In this document: positions 8,793 through 20,382 of the stretch, piece by piece
Layout: each line of letters starts with the position of its first letter
Position numbering within the stretch: position 1 is the first letter of the stretch
From: Acidobacteriota bacterium
Lineage (GTDB): Bacteria; Acidobacteriota; Terriglobia; Bryobacterales; Bryobacteraceae
NCBI GenBank assembly: GCA_017304135.1
Contig: JAFLBB010000031.1
Span: forward strand, 1 to 50,927
Reading direction: 5' to 3'
DNA: 50,927 nt
Translations under genes and position numbers: made by a program
Notes under the pieces: generated by a model
What the model was told of the DNA's origin: nothing
Database searches by the model: none
The model's input: the letters and a program-made list of their open reading frames with translations, nothing else

Positions 8793-9500
8793 TTACCGCT
8801 TAAAGAACCACAGCCAGAAATACTGCTCGTTCGCCCCGTGGCGGTGGCGCGGTTCGAAGCCCGTTTTCTCGGCCAGTTCCACGGCCTGGGCGTCGGAAAA
8901 GGTGACGCCGATCCAGGTGTCGTCGGGCGTCGACTCGTAGGCCACGCCGTCCTGCTCCACATAGCCCTGCACCTGGAATTTGAACAGCGCGCCGGGGCGC
9001 AGCAGGCGGTGGACCTCGCGCACATAGGTCTCAATCACCGCGCGCGAAGGGATGTGCTGGAAGACGATCGTCGAAAAGGCGAAATCGCAGGAACCATCGG
9101 CCACGTGCGGGTTGAGCACGCTGAGGTCGGTGCCGTTGTTTTGGAACGGGTGGGCGTGGGGGCGGTCGGCCAGGAAGCGGGTGGCGCTGGCGATCATCTC
9201 GCCGCTGATGTCGACGGCGTAGACCTCGCCGAAGACGCCGGCCAAAGCGCGTGTGACGCGTCCGGCGCCGCAGCCGATCTCCAGCACCCGCATCTGCTGG
9301 GGGTCCTTGCCCTGGCAGATGTTGCCCATGTCGGTGAGGATCTCCTCGGCAATGGTGCGTTCGCCGGAGGCGATGAACTGCTCGTCGGTCCAGTCGTCGC
9401 GTTCGGTGTTCACATAGTAGCGGGCGTTTTCGCGGGCGCGGTCGTCCCAGTCGCGGCGCATCTTTTCCAGTTGCTGGGCGGGGGTCAATTCAGAGCTCAT
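8793..9500 (-). CDS. Class I SAM-dependent methyltransferase, 235 aa
   Basis: Motif I VLEIGCGAGRVTRALA (about residues 70-85), the acidic loop VYAVDISGEMI and post-motif phrases DLSVLNPHVADGSCDFAFS and REVHRLLRPGALFKF identify a Rossmann-fold methyltransferase of the Methyltransf_11/25 type. The N-terminal part (EKMRRDWDDRARENARYYV) is like that of small-molecule methyltransferases acting on lipids or glycans. The substrate is not predictable. The start ATG 9500 is preceded by GAGAGGAAG. It stands alone, convergent with the permease gene. Confidence 0.85.
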   Translation of the reverse strand: MSSELTPAQQLEKMRRDWDDRARENARYYVNTERDDWTDEQFIASGERTIAEEILTDMGNICQGKDPQQMRVLEIGCGAGRVTRALAGVFGEVYAVDISGEMIASATRFLADRPHAHPFQNNGTDLSVLNPHVADGSCDFAFSTIVFQHIPSRAVIETYVREVHRLLRPGALFKFQVQGYVEQDGVAYESTPDDTWIGVTFSDAQAVELAEKTGFEPRHRHGANEQYFWLWFFKR

Positions 9501-9565
9501 GCTTCCTCTCTATGGTAAGCGGGCGTGGGGGGAGGCGGAAAGGGCGGCTCGGGGAGGGTGCATGT

Positions 9566-9571
9566 TATAGT
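9566..9571 (+). promoter_or_regulatory. -10 box of the tRNA-Ala gene
   Basis: TATAGT ends 16 nt before the first base of the tRNA, consistent with a short 5' leader. The same hexamer recurs before several protein genes in the window. Confidence 0.45.
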
Positions 9572-9587
9572 GAAGAGGAACCCGTGT

Positions 9588-9663
9588 GGGCGGCTAGCTC
9601 AGTTGGGAGAGCACCACGTTCGCAACGTGGGGGTCGTGGGTTCGAATCCCATGCCGTCCACCA
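9588..9663 (+). tRNA. tRNA-Ala, anticodon CGC
   Basis: The 76-nt sequence folds as a complete cloverleaf. The acceptor stem GGGCGGC pairs with GCCGTCC and includes the G3:U70 wobble pair, the identity element for alanyl-tRNA synthetase. The anticodon stem CCACG/CGTGG encloses loop TTCGCAA, giving anticodon CGC at 9621-9623, which reads GCG. The T arm contains GGTTCGAATCC. The discriminator A (9660) is followed by an encoded CCA (9661-9663). Confidence 0.97.
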
Positions 9664-9721
9664 TCTCGGTTCGATTCCCCCTCAAATCCAGTTGTGATCC
9701 GGCGTGTGTCCGTGGGCTCCG

Positions 9722-10738
9722 CTATGCCGCTTTCACTTCGGTCCACACGCGGTCGCGCAGTTGTTGCGCGGCGGCGGGCAGGGTGGCAAAGTATTCGCCC
9801 CGGGCGGCGGTTTCCGGGCTTGGGTAGAGGGCCTCGCTTTCGCGCAGTTCCGGCGGCAGCAGGCGGCGGGCGGCGGCGTTGGCCGTGGCCGTGGCGGTGT
9901 GTTGGGCGATGCGCGCGGCCACCTCGGGACGCAGCAGGTAGTTCACGAAGTCGTGAGCCAGTTCGGGGTTGCGGCACTCGCGCAGGATGACGGCGCAGTC
10001 GCAGTATTCGGCGAAGCCCTCGCGCGGGTAGAGGAAGCGCAGGTGTTCTGCTTCGGCGATGGCCTGCAGGGAAGTGGTGGTCCAGAGGTGGGCGGCCATC
10101 AGGTCGCCGGCCATCACCTGATCGCGCGCTTCGGCGTTGAGGTAAGCGCGGACGAGCGGTTTCTGGCGGATGAGTTCGTCGCGGGCGTGGGCCAACTCCG
10201 CCGGGCGCGTCGAGTTCAGCGAACGGCTCGCGCGTTTGAGCGCCGCGCCGAGCGTGTCCGCCGGGTCGTCGAGCATCGTGATGCGGCCCTTCACGGCGGG
10301 GTCCCACAGGGCGTTCCATGAGGCCGGCTCGGCCATCAGCTTGGGGTTATAGAGAATGCCGGCGGCGCCGATCATGTAAGGCGCGCAGTGGGCCAGGCGC
10401 GGGTCCCAGGGCGGCGACGCGAGGGCAAGGTTGGCAAGGTTCGGCAGGCGTGCATGGTCGAGCGGCGCAAGCAGACCGTTTTCCACCATCGGCGGAATGA
10501 AGTAATGCGAGGGGAAGACGACGTCCCAGCCGGAGTTGCCGGCAAACACCTTGGCCAGCAGCTCTTCGTTCGATTCAAACTCGGCGTAGCGGACCTCGGC
10601 GTGGAATTCGCGCTCGAAGCCGGGGATGGTTTCCGGGGCGACGTACTCGCTCCAGTTGTAGACGTAGAGGCGGCGCGCCGAGCGGCGGCATGAGGCCGCG
10701 GCCCCGCCAAGCAGCGGCAGAAAATAACGCCGCCTCAT
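9722..10738 (-). CDS. potD: Spermidine/putrescine-type ABC transporter substrate-binding protein
   Basis: The 338-aa protein has a short arginine-rich leader ending in a Cys (LLGGAAASC), so it may be a lipoprotein. The mature part starts with the PotD hallmark LYVYNWSEYVAPETIPGFE and continues with ESNEELLAKV, WDVVFPSHYFI and YMIGAAGILYNPKLM, as in PotD/PotF. It delivers polyamine or a related cation to the PotBC channel. It is the last gene of the leftward guaD-potABCD operon and overlaps potC by 4 nt (10735-10738). Ligand identity is inferred from family only. Confidence 0.88.
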   Translation of the reverse strand: MRRRYFLPLLGGAAASCRRSARRLYVYNWSEYVAPETIPGFEREFHAEVRYAEFESNEELLAKVFAGNSGWDVVFPSHYFIPPMVENGLLAPLDHARLPNLANLALASPPWDPRLAHCAPYMIGAAGILYNPKLMAEPASWNALWDPAVKGRITMLDDPADTLGAALKRASRSLNSTRPAELAHARDELIRQKPLVRAYLNAEARDQVMAGDLMAAHLWTTTSLQAIAEAEHLRFLYPREGFAEYCDCAVILRECRNPELAHDFVNYLLRPEVAARIAQHTATATANAAARRLLPPELRESEALYPSPETAARGEYFATLPAAAQQLRDRVWTEVKAA

Positions 10739-11493
10739 GCCCTCCTCCAGCGTTCGGCCGTGAGCGTGAGCAGGCCGATGGCGAGCGTGATCAGCGTCGA
10801 GATCGCGTTCACCGAAGGCGATACACCGCGCCGGGCCATCGTGTAGATCACCATCGGCAGCGTCTCGCTATCGACCCCGGCAACGAGACTGGTGATCACG
10901 TAGTCGTCAAAGCTGATGGCGAACACGAGCAGCGCGGCCGTGCCGATGGCGGGGGCAAGCTGAGGCAGGGTGACGCGCAGGAAGGTCTGCGTTTCGCTGG
11001 CGCCGAGGTCAAGCGCGGCCTCTTCGAGCGTGCGGTCGATCGTGCGCAACCGGGCCACGACAACGATCATGACGAAGGCCAGCGAGAACATGACGTGCGC
11101 GGCGATGACGGTGTGCAATCCCAGGCGCACGTCGAGGAAGCGGAAGATCCACTGGTAGAAGGCCAGCAGCGAGACGCCGGTGACCACCTCAGGGGTGACG
11201 AGCGAAAGATAGAGCGAGCCCTCGAGCCACGGCGCGCGGCGCTGCCAGAGGGCATAAGCGGCCAGCGTCCCAATGACGGTGGCCAGCACGGTGGCGGCGG
11301 CGCCGATGAGCAGGCTGTTCAACGCCGCTTCGAGCAGCCGCGTGTCGGCGAGCAGGGCACGGTACCACACCAGCGAAGCCCCTTCCCACACCGTGTACTT
11401 CGACGAGTTGAAGCTGAACACGGCGAGGATGGCCAGTGGGGCGTGCAGGAAGAGGTAAGCGAGGCCGGCGTAGAGCGAGAGGGCGCGGTTCAC
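10735..11493 (-). CDS. potC: Spermidine/putrescine-type ABC permease PotC
   Basis: This 252-aa membrane protein has about six hydrophobic segments and the cytoplasmic coupling (EAA) loop EEAALDLGASETQTFLRVTL. The N-terminal phrase LAILAVFSFNSSKY and the end region ISFDDYVITSLVAG are typical of PotC. It overlaps potB by 4 nt at its start and potD by 4 nt at its end, indicating translational coupling. Confidence 0.92.
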   Translation of the reverse strand: MNRALSLYAGLAYLFLHAPLAILAVFSFNSSKYTVWEGASLVWYRALLADTRLLEAALNSLLIGAAATVLATVIGTLAAYALWQRRAPWLEGSLYLSLVTPEVVTGVSLLAFYQWIFRFLDVRLGLHTVIAAHVMFSLAFVMIVVVARLRTIDRTLEEAALDLGASETQTFLRVTLPQLAPAIGTAALLVFAISFDDYVITSLVAGVDSETLPMVIYTMARRGVSPSVNAISTLITLAIGLLTLTAERWRRA

Positions 11494-12323
11494 GGCAGGC
11501 CCCCATGTTCGGAGGTCTTGCGCCGGACCAAAAGCAGCAGCCCCATCACGATCACCATGAGCACGGCGGAGAGGGCCGCGCCGAAGGGCCAGTCGCGGGC
11601 GTTGGTGAACTGGTTCTGGATGACGTTGCCGATGAGGATGCTCTTGCCTCCGCCCATCAGGTCCGGTGTCAGGTAAGCGCCGAGGCAGGGGACAAACACC
11701 AGCACCGCGCCCGCCAGCAGGCCCGGTCGCGCCAGCGGCAGGACGATGCGGCGTACCACCTGCGCGGGCGTCGCGCCGAGGTCTTCCGCGGCTTCCAGCA
11801 GTTCGGGACCGATGCGGTCGAGCACGGCGTAAATCGGCAGCACCGTGAAGGGCAGGTAGCCGTAGACGAGGCCGAGCACGACGGCGGCATCGTTATAGAG
11901 CAGCGGCAGAGGCTCGCTGATCAGTCCCAGCCCGAGCAGGATCGTGTTGATGAGTCCGGTGTCGCGCAGCAGGAACATCCAGGCGTAGGTGCGGACGAGG
12001 AAGCTGGTCCAGAAGGGGAGCGTCACCAGGGCGAGCCACAGTGTCTTGCGCGTGCGGGCGCGGGCGATGAAGAGCGCGAGCGGAAAGCCGAGGAGGAGGC
12101 AGAGGGCGGTGGCAAGCGCGGCGATCCAGAAGGACTTCAGCAGAATCTCCAGGTAGAGCGGATCCAGGAGGCGCGCGTAGTTGGCCAGCGTCCAGGGAGC
12201 GCCCTGGCCGCCATAAGCGCCGCGCGTGAGCAGACTGTAGGCGGCCACGATCAGCATCGGGACGGCGAACAACAGGAGCATCACCGTGCGGGCGGGCAGC
12301 AGGAACCAGGTGCGCGGTTTCAT
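11490..12323 (-). CDS. potB: Spermidine/putrescine-type ABC permease PotB
   Basis: The 277-aa protein begins MKPRTWFLLPARTVMLLLFA and has about six transmembrane segments. The EAA loop reads LLEAAEDLGATPAQVVRRIVL. ATG 12323 was chosen because upstream codons in this frame run antisense-like through the potA coding region; this start lies 1 nt after the potA stop. With PotC it forms the channel of the importer. Confidence 0.9.
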   Translation of the reverse strand: MKPRTWFLLPARTVMLLLFAVPMLIVAAYSLLTRGAYGGQGAPWTLANYARLLDPLYLEILLKSFWIAALATALCLLLGFPLALFIARARTRKTLWLALVTLPFWTSFLVRTYAWMFLLRDTGLINTILLGLGLISEPLPLLYNDAAVVLGLVYGYLPFTVLPIYAVLDRIGPELLEAAEDLGATPAQVVRRIVLPLARPGLLAGAVLVFVPCLGAYLTPDLMGGGKSILIGNVIQNQFTNARDWPFGAALSAVLMVIVMGLLLLVRRKTSEHGGLP

Positions 12324-12324
12324 G

Positions 12325-13296
12325 CTAGGCCTCGGGCCGCATCTCGTCTTCGCCGCGCCACCAGAGGCGGACCTCGTCGCCGGGTCGGAATTCGGAGCGC
12401 GGGTTCTGAATTTCGGCAACCATGCGCGCGCCGCCGGCCAGTTCGGCCTCGACATGAACGCAGTTGCCCAGGAAGGTGACGGCAAGGATCGTGGCATCGC
12501 GGCCCTGCGTGCCGTCGCGCTCGACGTGAACCGCTTCGGGTCGAACGCCCGAGCCGTCGATCCAGTTCACCGCGCCGAGGAAGCCGGCGACAAAGCGTGT
12601 CCGGGGGCGGTGGTAAAGGCCGCGCGGCGGGCCGGTCTGTTCCAGGCGGCCTGCGTTCATCACGCCAATGCAATCGGCCATTGAGAGCGCTTCTTCCTGG
12701 TCGTGGGTCACCATCAGGAAGGTGACGCCCGTGCGGCGCTGCAGCGCTTTCAACTCGCCGCGGACCTGCTTGCGCAGATTCGGATCGAGCGCCGAGAGCG
12801 GTTCGTCGAGCAGCAGCACATCCGGTTCGAGCACGAGCGAGCGGGCCAGGGCGATGCGCTGCTTCTCGCCGCCGGAGAGCTGCGCCGGGCGGCTGGCCGC
12901 TTTGCCCGTCATCTGGACGAGGTCGAGAACGGCGTCGACACGCGCGGCAGCGTCGCGCGCCGGGCCGTTTCCCACATGTCGCACCCGCTCGTGGCGCAAA
13001 CCAAACTCAACGTTGGCGCGCGCCGTGAGGTGCGGGAACAGGGCGTAGTTTTGGAAGACCGTGTTGACGCGCCGCTCATACGGCGGCAGGTGCGTGATCG
13101 CTTCGCCGTGGAGGCGGATGTGGCCGGAGTCGGGCTGCTCAAAGCCGGCGATGAGGCGCAGCGTCGTCGTCTTGCCGCAGCCGGAGGGGCCGAGCAGCGC
13201 AAATAACTGGCCCTGCTCCACGGAGAACGAAACTTGGTCGACGGCGAGATGGCCGGGGTAGCGGCGCGTCACGTTGTCGACCTCGAGCAGCGGCAT
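12325..13296 (-). CDS. potA: Spermidine/putrescine-type ABC transporter ATPase PotA
   Basis: The 323-aa protein begins MPLLEVDNVTRRYPG. It shows Walker A GPSGCGKTTT, Q-loop FQNYALFPHLTA, signature LSGGEKQRIALARSL, Walker B VLLLDEPLSALD and switch VTHDQEEAL, followed by a C-terminal regulatory TOBE-like domain (from about residue 235) as in PotA/MalK-type ATPases. The start ATG 13296 lies 5 nt after the guaD stop. A -10-like AATACT sits 7 nt upstream, overlapping the guaD stop, so an internal leaderless promoter is possible in addition to read-through from guaD. Confidence 0.92.
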   Translation of the reverse strand: MPLLEVDNVTRRYPGHLAVDQVSFSVEQGQLFALLGPSGCGKTTTLRLIAGFEQPDSGHIRLHGEAITHLPPYERRVNTVFQNYALFPHLTARANVEFGLRHERVRHVGNGPARDAAARVDAVLDLVQMTGKAASRPAQLSGGEKQRIALARSLVLEPDVLLLDEPLSALDPNLRKQVRGELKALQRRTGVTFLMVTHDQEEALSMADCIGVMNAGRLEQTGPPRGLYHRPRTRFVAGFLGAVNWIDGSGVRPEAVHVERDGTQGRDATILAVTFLGNCVHVEAELAGGARMVAEIQNPRSEFRPGDEVRLWWRGEDEMRPEA

Positions 13297-13301
13297 CGGC
13301 C

Positions 13302-13772
13302 TCAGTATTCCACACGCCTCGGCGAGCGGCCCCATTCGTGGAAGGGCGCCTGGCCCTCCTCCCAGAGAAGTTGGCGCGTGGGAATGCGGCGTTCGTCGAT
13401 GGCGCGGGGGATCTCCTCATAAAGGATCGAGTCGTCGAAGCCGGCCGCGGCGGCGTCGTTCTTGGTGGCGGCAAACCAGATGCGATCCACGCGCGCCCAG
13501 TAACAGGCGGCCAGGCACATCGGGCAGGGTTCGCAACTGGCAAACACTTCGCAGCCCCGCAGGTCAAAACGGCCCAGCGCCTGGCAGGCGCGGCGCAGGG
13601 CGACCACCTCGGCATGGGCTGTCGGGTCGAGCGAGGAGGTTACCAGGTTCATCCCTTCGGCCACGATCACACCCTCGCGGGCGACGACCGCGCCAAACGG
13701 CCCGCCCCGGCCGAGGCGGACGTTCTCCACGGCGACTTCGATCGAGCGGCGGAGGAGCGCTTCAGTGTCCAT
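13302..13772 (-). CDS. guaD: Guanine deaminase (CDA-fold)
   Basis: The 156-aa protein has the zinc site of the cytidine-deaminase fold: H53-A-E55 (PTAHAEV) and C83-P-M-C86 (EPCPMC). The C-terminal part with DAAAAGFDDSILYEEI and the terminal RRVEY match Bacillus-type GuaD rather than TadA, as does the length. It hydrolyses guanine to xanthine and ammonia in the cytoplasm. It is the first gene of the leftward guaD-potABCD cluster, 5 nt before potA, which hints that the transporter may serve nitrogen scavenging. Confidence 0.88.
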   Translation of the reverse strand: MDTEALLRRSIEVAVENVRLGRGGPFGAVVAREGVIVAEGMNLVTSSLDPTAHAEVVALRRACQALGRFDLRGCEVFASCEPCPMCLAACYWARVDRIWFAATKNDAAAAGFDDSILYEEIPRAIDERRIPTRQLLWEEGQAPFHEWGRSPRRVEY

Positions 13773-13860
13773 GGTGGTGTAGCGGCTGCCGTGTACCGGC
13801 AGCGGACCCTATTGAGGCTAACGCAAACCAAGGGGCGGGGAAAAGACGGCGCGCAGCCGC

Positions 13861-13895
13861 AAAAAACCGGTGGAGCGGAAGTCCGCGCCACCGGT
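13861..13895 (-). terminator. Intrinsic terminator after the porin gene
   Basis: On the minus strand, ACCGGTGG and CCACCGGT arms enclose a nested GCGGA/TCCGC hairpin, followed directly by a run of T (A6 on the + strand at 13861-13866). It lies about 60 nt after the porin stop at 13957. Confidence 0.85.
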
Positions 13896-13956
13896 AAGGG
13901 GTGTACGTCCAAGAGGTGTCGCGAGCCGGCGGGGAAGCCGGGCGGCCGGGGCCCGC

Positions 13957-15105
13957 CTATTTCGGCCCGAAGTAGGCGATGATGCCGAGGACGAGGGTGT
14001 CCTCGCTCTTCTTCGGCATGCCCTTGCTGTCCATGAAGACGGCTTCGTTTGACCAGTCGTGGCGGTACTCGAGCTTGGTCATGAGCCCTTTCTTGTGCTT
14101 GAATTCGGCCGTAAGGGTGAACTCCTTGATCTTCTGCACGGTGCCCGAGGTCCAGATGCCGCGGTCGTTGAAGTACTCAATGCGCGGGCTGAGCGCGAAC
14201 CAGTCATTGGCCTGGAACTTGGCCGCGCCGGCGACAGCGCTCACAATGCCCGTGGGGCCGCCGTCGATGTTCTTTTCGTAGCCGTAGTCGTAGTTGAGAT
14301 AGAAGCTCGCCTTGTCGTGCGGCGTGAGGGTCACCACGCTGTCGAGGAAGTGGCGGTAGCCTTCGTTGGTGCCGGTCTTCTCCGGGCCTGTGTAGTAGTT
14401 GACGAACAGCGAGGCCTTCTTGCTGGTGAAGGCGTTGGTGAAGCCGAAGGTCTTGCCGGTGTTGTTGTCGTCGACGTTATTCCAGCCGTTCACAATCTGG
14501 AAGCCGGTGGTCCAGTGATCGTTGACGGGTTTGGAGATGCGCGCGCCGAAGTGATAGAACGGCCCAAGCGAATAAATGAGCGAACGGGAGTAATTCCAGT
14601 TCAGGTGCGATTCCGTGGGTTCGGCGCCGGCGCTGGTGACGAACTTACCGAAGTCGAACTGAAGTCCGCCGGCATTTTTGGGTTTCACCGAGACATAGGC
14701 CTGCATGATGTTACGCACGATATTGCGCTGGTCGGCGCCGAGCGGCTCAAAGAGGTGGAAGATCTCGTAACCGCGCCCGAAGCCCATATCCATGCGGAAG
14801 CCGATGGGGTCGGCATCGTGGGACATGGTGAGGGTGGCGAAGTTGAGCGAGAAGCTGTTGGCCTTGGAATCGAAGGTGCGGTAGCCGGCCTGGAAGCCGG
14901 ACTGGGGGTTGTTGAAGTTGACGTTGGCGTAGGCGTCGACATAGCCACTGAAGTCGATTCCCCCGAGTGACCACGGTGCGTCGTCGGCCGGGGGCGGTGC
15001 TGGGTCGGCAGGCGGGGCCGGTGGTGTGGTGGTTGTCTGCGCGAGGGCCGGCGCGGCCATCAAAAGGCACGAGAGAGCGGCTGATCGCAGTAGGTTCACA
15101 GTCAT
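13957..15105 (-). CDS. Outer-membrane beta-barrel porin, 382 aa
   Basis: A signal peptide (LLRSAALSCLLMAAPALAQ) is followed by a Pro/Thr-rich linker and then alternating beta-strands with aromatic girdles (FSGYVDAYANVNFNN, MDMGFGRGYEIFH, KASFYLNYDYGYEKN) ending in DTLVLGIIAYFGPK, as expected for a barrel insertion signal with a near-terminal Phe. It resembles the putative outer-membrane beta-barrel BBP2/porin group common in Acidobacteria. It probably lets small solutes through the outer membrane. It is divergent from amt and shares a 329-bp regulatory region with it, so a role in nitrogen nutrition is possible but unproven. Confidence 0.85.
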   Translation of the reverse strand: MTVNLLRSAALSCLLMAAPALAQTTTTPPAPPADPAPPPADDAPWSLGGIDFSGYVDAYANVNFNNPQSGFQAGYRTFDSKANSFSLNFATLTMSHDADPIGFRMDMGFGRGYEIFHLFEPLGADQRNIVRNIMQAYVSVKPKNAGGLQFDFGKFVTSAGAEPTESHLNWNYSRSLIYSLGPFYHFGARISKPVNDHWTTGFQIVNGWNNVDDNNTGKTFGFTNAFTSKKASLFVNYYTGPEKTGTNEGYRHFLDSVVTLTPHDKASFYLNYDYGYEKNIDGGPTGIVSAVAGAAKFQANDWFALSPRIEYFNDRGIWTSGTVQKIKEFTLTAEFKHKKGLMTKLEYRHDWSNEAVFMDSKGMPKKSEDTLVLGIIAYFGPK

Positions 15106-15434
15106 GGGAACGTTCAGTCTCCAGGTAATCGAGAGTCAGGTATTGGCTGACCTGCTATGGGCAGGTTACGGGCGGGGGCGGCGAAGCGTCCAATCAAACT
15201 TTTTGATCGGTTGGATCAAAGCGGGGGGTAGGAAAGCGGGGAAAGCGCGGCAAAATCAGGGCTGCGCGGGCCCCGTATCCCATAGCACGGGAACCTGATA
15301 GAGATTTTTGATCGCTCGCATAGAAACGTTCTGTTGGGCGCTGGCGGGCAAAGCCCTCATCATGGGTAAGCCTCCCCCCGTGGAGAGGCGCGCTGCTCGC
15401 CTGTTTCGAGCGGGATGTCCGAGGAGACACAACG
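15106..15434. other. 329-bp divergent intergenic region between porin and amt
   Basis: No gene is seen. The region holds a perfect inverted repeat ACCTGC-N5-GCAGGT (15150-15166), a perfect palindrome TTTGATC-N5-GATCAAA (15202-15220), and two copies of TTTTTGATCG (15200-15209 and 15305-15314); a third copy lies just inside amt (15444-15453). Nearer to amt are small hairpins CCCGT/ACGGG (15272-15291), GGGC-AAA-GCCC (15346-15356) and GCTCG/CGAGC (15395-15411), suggesting a structured leader. The amt ribosome binding site is GAGGAG at 15421-15426. Confidence 0.6.
15202..15220. promoter_or_regulatory. Palindromic operator candidate TTTGATC-N5-GATCAAA
   Basis: Both 7-bp arms match perfectly. An additional AATCAAA half (15192-15198) adjoins it. 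Its position between divergent porin and amt suggests a shared regulator, which I cannot name. Confidence 0.45.
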
Positions 15435-16805
<1,371 letters not shown>

Positions 16806-16816
16806 CCGGCGGCTGA

Positions 16817-19712
<2,896 letters not shown>

Positions 19713-19851
19713 GCCCCGCCGCTCGCGCGCCTCACGCCGCTCACCGGTGTCATACCGCCCCTGTGTGCCGTGCCGCTCACGTGTGTAACATCGCACGCCG
19801 CAAGCCCGCCTTTTAACACTTCGCCTATCGGGTCATGCGGGGTGAGTTCCG

Positions 19852-19857
19852 TACAAT
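19852..19857 (+). promoter_or_regulatory. -10 box TACAAT before the Rieske gene
   Basis: TACAAT is 9 nt upstream of ATG 19867, leaving room for a leader of at most about 3 nt. The 154-bp intergenic region upstream shows no clear -35 element or terminator. Confidence 0.45.
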
Positions 19858-19866
19858 AGGCCCTGC

Positions 19867-20373
19867 ATGAGTTCCCAGACAGAAATCCAGGAGCAGTCCT
19901 CCCGGCGCAGGTTCTACCTGGCCGGCATCTATGGGCTGTGGGCGTTGATGGGTGCCGCGTTGTCGCTGCCCGCCGCCGTTTATTTGCTGCTGCCGCCGTC
20001 GGTGTCACGCAAGGAAGAGTGGATCGAAGTCGGCGACATCGGCTCGCTCGCCCCGGGACAACCCGAAGAGATGACCTTCCAGCGCGTGCGCAAGGATGGT
20101 TGGAAGCTGATCACCGAGAAAGCCACCGCCTGGGTCACCCGCGTCTCGGAAAAGGAAGTGGTGGCCTACACGCCGATGTGCACCCACCTCGGCTGCGCCT
20201 ACCACTGGGATGAAAAGAACAAGCACTTCCTCTGCCCCTGCCACACCTCGGCCTTCGGCCTCGACGGCAAGGTCCTCATGGGTCCGGCGCCGCGCGCCCT
20301 GGACCGCTACCTGGTGAAGATCGACGGCTCCAAGCTCTTCGTTGGCGGCGTCAAGCAAGGCGACGAGGCTTAG
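19867..20373 (+). CDS. Rieske [2Fe-2S] protein of a cytochrome bc-type complex
   Basis: The 168-aa protein has an N-terminal membrane anchor preceded by a twin-arginine-like SSRRRFYLAG (residues 11-20, anchor to about residue 43). The cluster-binding boxes are C105-T-H107-L-G-C110 and C123-P-C125-H126, with C110/C125 placed for the structural disulfide. It passes electrons from quinol to cytochrome c. The cytochrome b-c gene follows after 9 nt, forming the rest of the complex. Confidence 0.95.
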   Translation: MSSQTEIQEQSSRRRFYLAGIYGLWALMGAALSLPAAVYLLLPPSVSRKEEWIEVGDIGSLAPGQPEEMTFQRVRKDGWKLITEKATAWVTRVSEKEVVAYTPMCTHLGCAYHWDEKNKHFLCPCHTSAFGLDGKVLMGPAPRALDRYLVKIDGSKLFVGGVKQGDEA

Positions 20374-20382
20374 GAGGCGGGC

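Noticed and set aside
15330..15360. A sigma-54 promoter for amt (GG-N10-GC at TTGGGCGCTGGCGGGCA)
   Set aside because: Only the GG and GC doublets match; flanking bases do not fit TGGCAC-N5-TTGCA, and GC-rich DNA gives such matches often.
15335..15385. A cyclic-di-GMP (GEMM-like) riboswitch before amt, prompted by GGCAAAGCC-like sequence
   Set aside because: Only the short GGGCAAAGCCC stretch is reminiscent; the tetraloop, receptor and second stem of the consensus are missing.
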